In this document: positions 57,909-64,000 of the stretch, piece by piece
Layout: every line of letters starts with the position of its first letter
Numbering within the stretch: the first letter of the stretch is position 1
Source: Kalaharituber pfeilii
Lineage: Eukaryota; Ascomycota; Pezizomycetes; Pezizales; Pezizaceae
Length of the DNA stretch: 64,000 nt
Assembly: GCA_015179045.1 (NCBI GenBank)
Contig: WHUZ01000006.1
Coordinates: forward strand, 620,001 to 684,000
Direction: 5' to 3'
Program-made: the position numbers and the translations under genes
Notes under the pieces: model-generated
What the model was told of the DNA's origin: nothing
Database searches by the model: none
What the model saw: only the letters and a program-made list of their open reading frames with translations

Positions 57909-60900
57909 AGTGTGAAATGGAAGCGGGAGTGTGTGTGGGTGGATTGTTGTGATTCATGCATACGATACATAGCAAGCAAGTAATCATATTTTTTTGTTTT
58001 GTTTTACCTTTGCCTTGAAGCCTTTATCCCTCTCTTTGATACAAGCATTGTCCTAGTATGTTACTGTGTAACTGTATCTTTTGTAAACCGGACGGGTATA
58101 TAGTTCTTTTTTTTTTTTACATTCGCGTTTTTTTCTCTTGTTTCCTTTTCCTTTTTCCCCCTTCTCTTTTATTCTCGCTTTCTAGTTGGCTGTTTGAGGA
58201 AGATACAATGCTTTTGTAATAACTTCTATACCGAGAAGGAAGATTCAATTTCTGTTCTATTATTTACTATTCTCTAATTTACTTCTGTTTAGGCTTAGTG
58301 GTTGGGGAATAAGAATTGGATTTTTGCAGATGTGACATGGGTGGTACAAGTGGTAGTTCCAGATCTCGATACACAATTCATGGGGTAAGTACTAAGTAAG
58401 TAAAGGCTAGGTAAAAAGTGGAGCACGGGGCACCCGGAACAAATGCTGCCAGTTGGATAAGTACATGCATATGCAAGTCCAGCTGTTCATTCAACAAGCA
58501 TGCACCATGCATTGTGCATTGTTGGCGAAGTACGTACTCGACGTACAGTCCAGTACAGCACAATACAGAAGGTGATCGAGTTTGATCATGACTTGCTTCA
58601 CTTGAAATGTTCTAGCGAGGGGTGCATACATACAATACAAAGTCAATAACGCACATGTAGATTTGCAATGTGACTCCTGAAGGCCATGAGTTATTAGGGT
58701 GGGTAATTTTTACCGCCTAGATTCCCGTGGTCTTGGAATTTGTCGTGGCATGGCTATGGCCAGCTGGGGCTCCCTCCAGGGGAAATTGGGGACTGCATGT
58801 AAGGTGCACCTGTGTCTTCTACCTGGGTTCCTTTGATATGCAATGCCATGCTGTCACGTCAAACGGACCGCTCGCTTTCCCTTGCCATAGCCTAGCCTAC
58901 TTGAGCCGTGGTCATGGCTCGGGCCAGGCCTTAGGAGCATGTTAAGCAATTGGTACATGATACACAAAAGGGTGCACATACTTGAGTTGGCAAGTGCGCT
59001 AAGGGCTTTGTTTTCGTTGAACTTGGGCTCTAGCGATGGTATCTGAGGCAACGGGAGTGCTCTAAGGGCGATTGGTGAGTCTTGATCATGTCACTTTATT
59101 ATGTATGGCTGCGCGGTCAGCTCGTTATTTGTTCCAGAGGGGCCTAGGATTCAATGGCGGCCTAAGCTAGACGACCCGGGAGTCGAGCAGCGGCTACTGC
59201 AGGGGAAATGTAAGTAACTCGTAAACTTTTGAGATGGGACGGGGATTGCTGGTATCGGAGGGTGATTGGGGGAGTTGCTATGGGATTGTTGTGGATTAAA
59301 GTACTGAGGTTGTGCATGAGGGACGAGACTTCTGGTGGTATGACTAGAGTAAAAAGCGGTCTAGTGCTGTGCTGGCTCTGTGTGGCTGGGGGGCCCAAGA
59401 TCGATCACACAAAGTACCCATACTACCTGTGCTGCTATGCCGTTCGGGGCATTGGTCCTGCTGAGCTGCACTTGGGAGTTGCCGAGACTAGGCAGTTTGC
59501 AGTCTCAATTGTAGAGTAGACAGGTAAGATGCGCTAAGTATAATAGTCGAAATATGTATTGGTTGCAGCATACTCCATGCATGCATGATCCGGATATTCT
59601 ATGAGCTCGAGACCGCAAGACTAGATGGTAGTGGATCTTGCATCGAGTCCGTACAGTATCTTGCACAGTAACGAACGTTGTAGCTGCGGAAGCATATGCT
59701 ACTGTATTTTGTGATGCCTGCTAAGGGCTAGTTGGCTCCACTGCTGTTGGAGTTCAGTCCTGATTGCATAGTAGCGCTAGTGGGTTGCCATACGGCCGCT
59801 GACATAGGTTGCCATCGATGAATCCGGCCATGATATTGTGCAAGTTTGATATAACATTAGATAACGACTATCAAACACCACTGGCAACGCTATATCATAT
59901 CTTCATATGAATGCACCCTAAAGCACTTCCCAAGGCGCTAGACAGCGTAGACAACGTCGACAGCGTCCCTCCCCCCTCTTCCATCCTGCTTTTTGCGTTG
60001 TTTTATCCACTCGATATCGACTCTGGAGCACAGTCGATCAAGTTCTTCTCTCTTCCATCAAGAACTTTTTTATCTAGCGCCACACAACTATCCAATTAAT
60101 GCGGGTCATGATCATGCTATGCTAGTTTGCCCAACCTACTTTATGAGCACCACTTGGGTAAACGCGCTAATTTTTTTTTTTCCATGGTCATGAAACGCAA
60201 TATCGTATCCCTTCGGCACTCCCGCCTATTGTCTTGGGGTTTGAGTTTGGTGCAAAAGCCTCAGAAGCGGAATGCCACTATTCTTGATTTGGCGTCGAAA
60301 CCAAAGAATACACACTCATCCAACAACAGCATTACACCTCCACTTACTTCTGAATTCCCTAGTCCACTTTATTTCGAATTCCTTACTTACCTAAACCCTC
60401 ACACCAGCGCAACGCAACAATCCAGCAGGTGTCCTCTCATGGTACCACGTCCAGCGATACCCCTTGCGCCCAGCTCAGCATGCTGTCTGCCTAAGAAGAT
60501 GGACCTTAAAAAAAGGAATTTCCTAATATAGTACCTGTAACCTAGCAGACTGCCTAGCTGGGTAATCGTTGTCGTCCATAACTAAGAAAGGGTAGAGAAC
60601 TGCTTGATGCGGTTAAGCTTGCTGACGTTGTACGCTTCAAGTACTCTACTTTACCGCAAACTCGCGATGAAGGGGCCCAGGTAGAAAGACCCTAGAGCGA
60701 ACAGCGGAGAAACCGCAGACATATAAGCGCGCCGTCCTTCTTGCCTCCAATTGTGCGGGCCTCTGAAAACGCCTCAGAATTGACAGTATGATACAGCAGA
60801 GGTTTACACTTGGCTAATGGCTCCAAGCTTAAGCGTACATGTTGCTCAACGTTGCAAGGAAGCGGAACATAAGCACATTCCCGTTGCGACCCTCTCATTC

Positions 60901-62922
60901 GGCGCCTCGCGCAATTCCCGTGCTGCCCGGTCTGGGACTGCCGTTCCAACCCAGGGCTCTGGTCAGGGGGATCAGGGTCTCCGCGTCGCCCTGTACAATA
61001 CTCCACCCCAAATCATCAAGCAGAAGCTATTCGTAAGCTGGAATCTCCTTTTGTCTTTTCTCTCCCCCTCCCTCTCTGCTGCGTTCGCAGGGGGTAATGG
61101 GTAATTAGGAGCAAGTTTTTAAAACACGGTAAATAGAAGATACCGGTAGTAGTGTATGAATATATGTGAAATTCTATATGACCGGAATCCAAGGCTACGT
61201 GAACAGATGGAACAATTCGTCAGTCTCAGTCTCTTTTTTCCCCTCTTTTTTATTTCATTCATTATTATGTGATGAGAGGATTTGTGTTTGGGTAGCCCGC
61301 TCTGCTTTTTCTTTGACGGATGGGCCCTGCAAGTTGGTTTGGGCTGCTTGAGTAAATGGTAGTACTACTGCTGGTTGGCCGCTAGGCACAAACTGACCAT
61401 GATCATGGAGGGAACTGAATATGGAAGGAAAAGGAAAAGGAAGAGAGGGAAAAAAGGGAAAAACAAAAAGAAAAACGAAGAAAAAAACAAGTATTGCCTT
61501 CGCATCCTCTCTGAGCTTTGAAGCTGTGTCCGGTCTACATCATTACTTAATATTTACCAGTATGTATATGTAGTTCATGTAGCTGAAGGAAAGGTGGACA
61601 TTTGTTCTGAGGTACGACTGGCATGATCACGAAGGATGAGATATAACTAGTACTGCGTACATTGAGCCTACTAACCTACAGCAATTTGATATCAATAGTA
61701 TTTCTGAGGTTACCTTATCAATCGCGCGCATAGTGTGAGATTCAAGTGAACGATCACAAGAGTCAAGCAGGCGTTACGTATGCAAGTTTGCGTTATGGAG
61801 GGGGGATACCAGTGTTAAGCGATGGTCAATTATCGCAATTGCTGAGTGCCTTTTACATATCTGTTCATCATAAGTCTGTGCCATAAATGAGGCGGAGAGA
61901 ATATTGATGACACGGCTGTCTAAATGATAGAACTGGGAAGAGAAGTATTATTATTATTAACTGATGGTATAAAGGAGCTATGATATTAACATTATGATCG
62001 ACAGAGCCACAAAACCCCCCGCAGTGCCCCCCCACAGCCCCACACGTTGTGATGATGTTAGTGGTAACTGTAATAAACAGAGAACCGTCTGATGATGAAT
62101 GAATCTGGTCATAAATTAAATAGTTTTTCACCATAAGTAGTGATGATAAAAGTAAGTAATCTTGCATACCGAATTAATGACACATCACAACCCTCTTTTA
62201 CATCCTTCCCTAAAGTACCAAACTCGCTTTCGCGCCCCTCCCTCCAATCCCTCCAAGCAACCTTCTTGTCCAATTCCTTCCATCCCATTCATTCCCGTGC
62301 CCAATTCATTCGTCCATTCCGATACCAATCAATCCCCGTCCCAAACCATACTGTTCCATAACTATCCATACCCAAGCCAATGGCTACACTACACTAGTTG
62401 AACAAGAAGCTCATGAAGACGACTGAATAAAGGAGGGAGGAAAAAGGAAAAAAGAAAAAAGTAACATAAAATAGGGAAAAAAAAAAAAAAAAAAAAAAAA
62501 AAAAACAATCACCCAAGAACCAGTAGGCCCAGAACTGTAAAGCTCTGACCGGCAACCGGGTGAACAGAAACTCCAGAATAAGTAAATAAAACATGGGTAA
62601 GAAATAGACGAGGAATAACTTGCAGACCGATCCTCCAAAAGGTAAACAAAAGCAATGAGGCCACAAAAATACAAGGGTGTAGAAGTGGTGGAGACTGTAG
62701 TGGGTAAAATAACGAATTATTCAAAAGGCAAGGCTACAAGAACATTACATTTAGAAAGAAATGTAACAAAACAGGCAAGCATCCGAATTCCACCCAAGGT
62801 CAAGTAACAAAACATTTCACATGACAAACACCTATGAGCGGTGCTATTGTGGGCCATTTTTTCTCCTGACTGCGATACTCAAGTAAAACACGCCAACTTG
62901 ACAGAGATGCCGGAAATAAGGC
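57909..62922. other. Gene-poor intergenic region
   Basis: About 5 kb without a supportable gene. It contains T-rich DNA after the NIPA gene (58.1-58.2 kb), A/G-rich DNA at about 61.43-61.49 kb and a 29 nt poly-A run (62477-62505) close to the 3' end of the MADS gene. Open frames at 59.9-60.5 and 60.8-61.1 kb lack family similarity or codon structure. Confidence 0.45.
62477..62505. repeat. Poly-A homopolymer (29 nt)
   Basis: Uninterrupted A run 3' of the MCM1-type gene (which is on the minus strand). Confidence 0.9.
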
Positions 62923-63785
62923 TCATGATGTGTGTGAAGGGTGAGGTGGTTGTTGGTTGTGTGGCATGGAGTATGCTCCTCGCTGTTGAACCTGTGCTAG
63001 ATACTGCTGGTATGCTGCATGTTGTTCTGCTGTCATGTAACCCTGTGACATTGGTGGACCAGGCCGTCCTTGCTGTTGCGGAGGCAGCTGGGCATGTGTG
63101 GGTTCTTCGGGCGATTCACTATGACGCGTATCGATTTGTCAGATCTCGGTAACACAGCAGTTGAGGTGGTGATAGATAGGGGAGGGGTCCTTACGGTGGC
63201 TCAACATCGCCGCCATTTTCTGTAGAGTGTGGACCAGGTTCTGGGGCATTCAGGCATGCTTGAATCAAGTTCTTTCCTTCCGACTTTGTGACTAAAGGCT
63301 GCAGCTTTGGAGTTGTGAATGTGTAGACAAGACCCGTTTCAGACACAACGAGAAGTAGAACTTGAGTGCCAGTAAGTACCGACAGTTCGTAAGCCTGTGT
63401 CATACGCGTTAATTTTTCTGTAACTCAAGCGATGATTTGAATCTAGCTCTCTGTCTTGAAGATGGTGGGCTATTTTCACAGATTGGGAAGAGATGTAGCG
63501 ACATACCTTCTTCATGATGCCCGCCTTTCGCTTCGAGAAGGTTATGTGCCGCCGCGATTTATCTTGAATAAACTTGATTTCAATCTTGCGGCGCTCACGG
63601 TTTGGCTTTCCATCATCGTCATCGTCATCCTCCTCCCCAGTGGTTCTCGGTCGCTTTATTCCACGAATGTCCTGACCGGCGCCTGGCTGACCATTGCCCA
63701 TCGCTCCATTTGCAACATTCTGCGCGACAGTAGCGCTGCTGGAATTGTCCTGTCCTGGCGAAGGTTGAGGGTCCTGGTCCGACAT
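62923..63785 (-). CDS. MCM1: MADS-box transcription factor, Mcm1/SRF type
   Basis: Mcm1-type factors bind CC(A/T-rich)GG elements with cofactors to control mating-type, cell-cycle and developmental genes. Exons 63785-63507, 63394-63195 and 63118-62923 (introns 112 and 76 bp) encode 224 aa. A disordered, acidic N-terminus (E-E-D-D-D-D-D-D) precedes the MADS box at about residues 65-125: R-R-K-I-E-I-K-F-I-Q-D-K-S-R-R-H, T-F-S-K-R-K-A-G-I-M-K-K | A-Y-E-L-S-V-L-T-G-T-Q, and E-T-G-L-V-Y-T-F. The SAM extension (K-L-Q-P-L-V, I-Q-A-C-L-N-A-P) follows. The C-terminus is Gln/Pro-rich. K-K-A-Y-E-L and the SAM region mark it as SRF/Mcm1-like, not MEF2-like. Phases close exactly. Confidence 0.96.
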
Positions 63786-64000
63786 TGTTGAGAAGATGAT
63801 GCTGTGTTATGGTTTGTCTGGATGTGGATATAGAGTCGTTTTGGGTGTGATTTCTCTGTTTGGAAAGGAAGGAAAAGTTCGGGTTCAAGTCAGGTTAAGC
63901 GGTGAACGGTGGACAGCGGGTGATTGACGAGACTTTTTTTTTATTATTATTTAATTTTTTATTTTTATTTTCCTGAATTTTGTGGTCTGATCTGATTAGG
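63786..64000. other. Upstream region of MCM1-type gene
   Basis: Probable 5' leader and promoter, with a T-rich tract near 63933-63973. No coding feature; the window ends here. Confidence 0.5.

Overview
The window reads as nuclear DNA of a filamentous ascomycete (Pezizomycotina type). Genes carry several short introns (mostly about 48-125 bp) with GT..AG borders and ACTAAC/GCTAAC-like branch sites. A complex I subunit (NDUFA2 type) is present, which excludes Saccharomyces and fission yeast. A WASP/Las17 protein, a Chs4/Skt5 chitin synthase activator, an Ivy1-like I-BAR protein, Cbp4 and an Mcm1-type MADS factor are all fungal in character. Genes are sparse (about 17 in 64 kb) and separated by long intergenic stretches with many homopolymer tracts, which fits a mid-sized, repeat-bearing genome such as those of Pezizomycetes. 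I cannot name the species.

Layout. 0-13 kb: one TBC-domain Rab-GAP-like gene (3.0-4.7 kb, minus), then an 8 kb gene-poor region holding a composite of inverted-repeat elements (9.39-11.80 kb). 13-23 kb: a dense translation and actin block with NAC beta (EGD1), WASP (LAS17), a small disordered protein, eIF1A (TIF11) and NAC alpha (EGD2). 25-30 kb: a secreted Ser/Thr-rich protein with a CBM19-like Cys domain and an Ivy1-like I-BAR protein. 30.8-34.3 kb: mitochondrial pyruvate carrier MPC2, complex I subunit NDUFA2 and a DODA-type extradiol dioxygenase with an apparent frameshift. 35.7-39.1 kb: Chs4/Skt5 with a polyglutamine tract and a CaaX box. 39-43 kb: GC-rich DNA, a degenerate inverted-repeat element and the second copy of an 80 bp palindromic MITE. 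42.9-43.8 kb: CBP4 and an intron-bearing tRNA-Pro. 45.1-49.9 kb: a Dnf1/Dnf2-type P4-ATPase flippase. 55.8-57.9 kb: a NIPA-type Mg transporter-like membrane protein. 62.9-63.8 kb: an MCM1-type MADS-box factor.

The genes are mostly housekeeping and independent. Themes that recur are cotranslational and translation-initiation factors (both NAC subunits and eIF1A within 9.6 kb), cell-surface and membrane-trafficking functions (Las17, TBC, Ivy1, flippase, Chs4) and mitochondrial respiration (MPC2, NDUFA2, CBP4). I saw no secondary-metabolite cluster, CRISPR array or wholly new system. The most unusual signals are a one-nucleotide microexon required by EGD1, a cluster of flippase-kinase-like sites in the P4-ATPase tail, the nested fold-back elements, and a pair of near-identical 80 bp MITEs related to their ends.

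Exon limits were derived by hand from splice signals plus reading-frame and family continuity. All multi-exon models except IVY1 (5' end) and DODA (3' end) close without internal stops.
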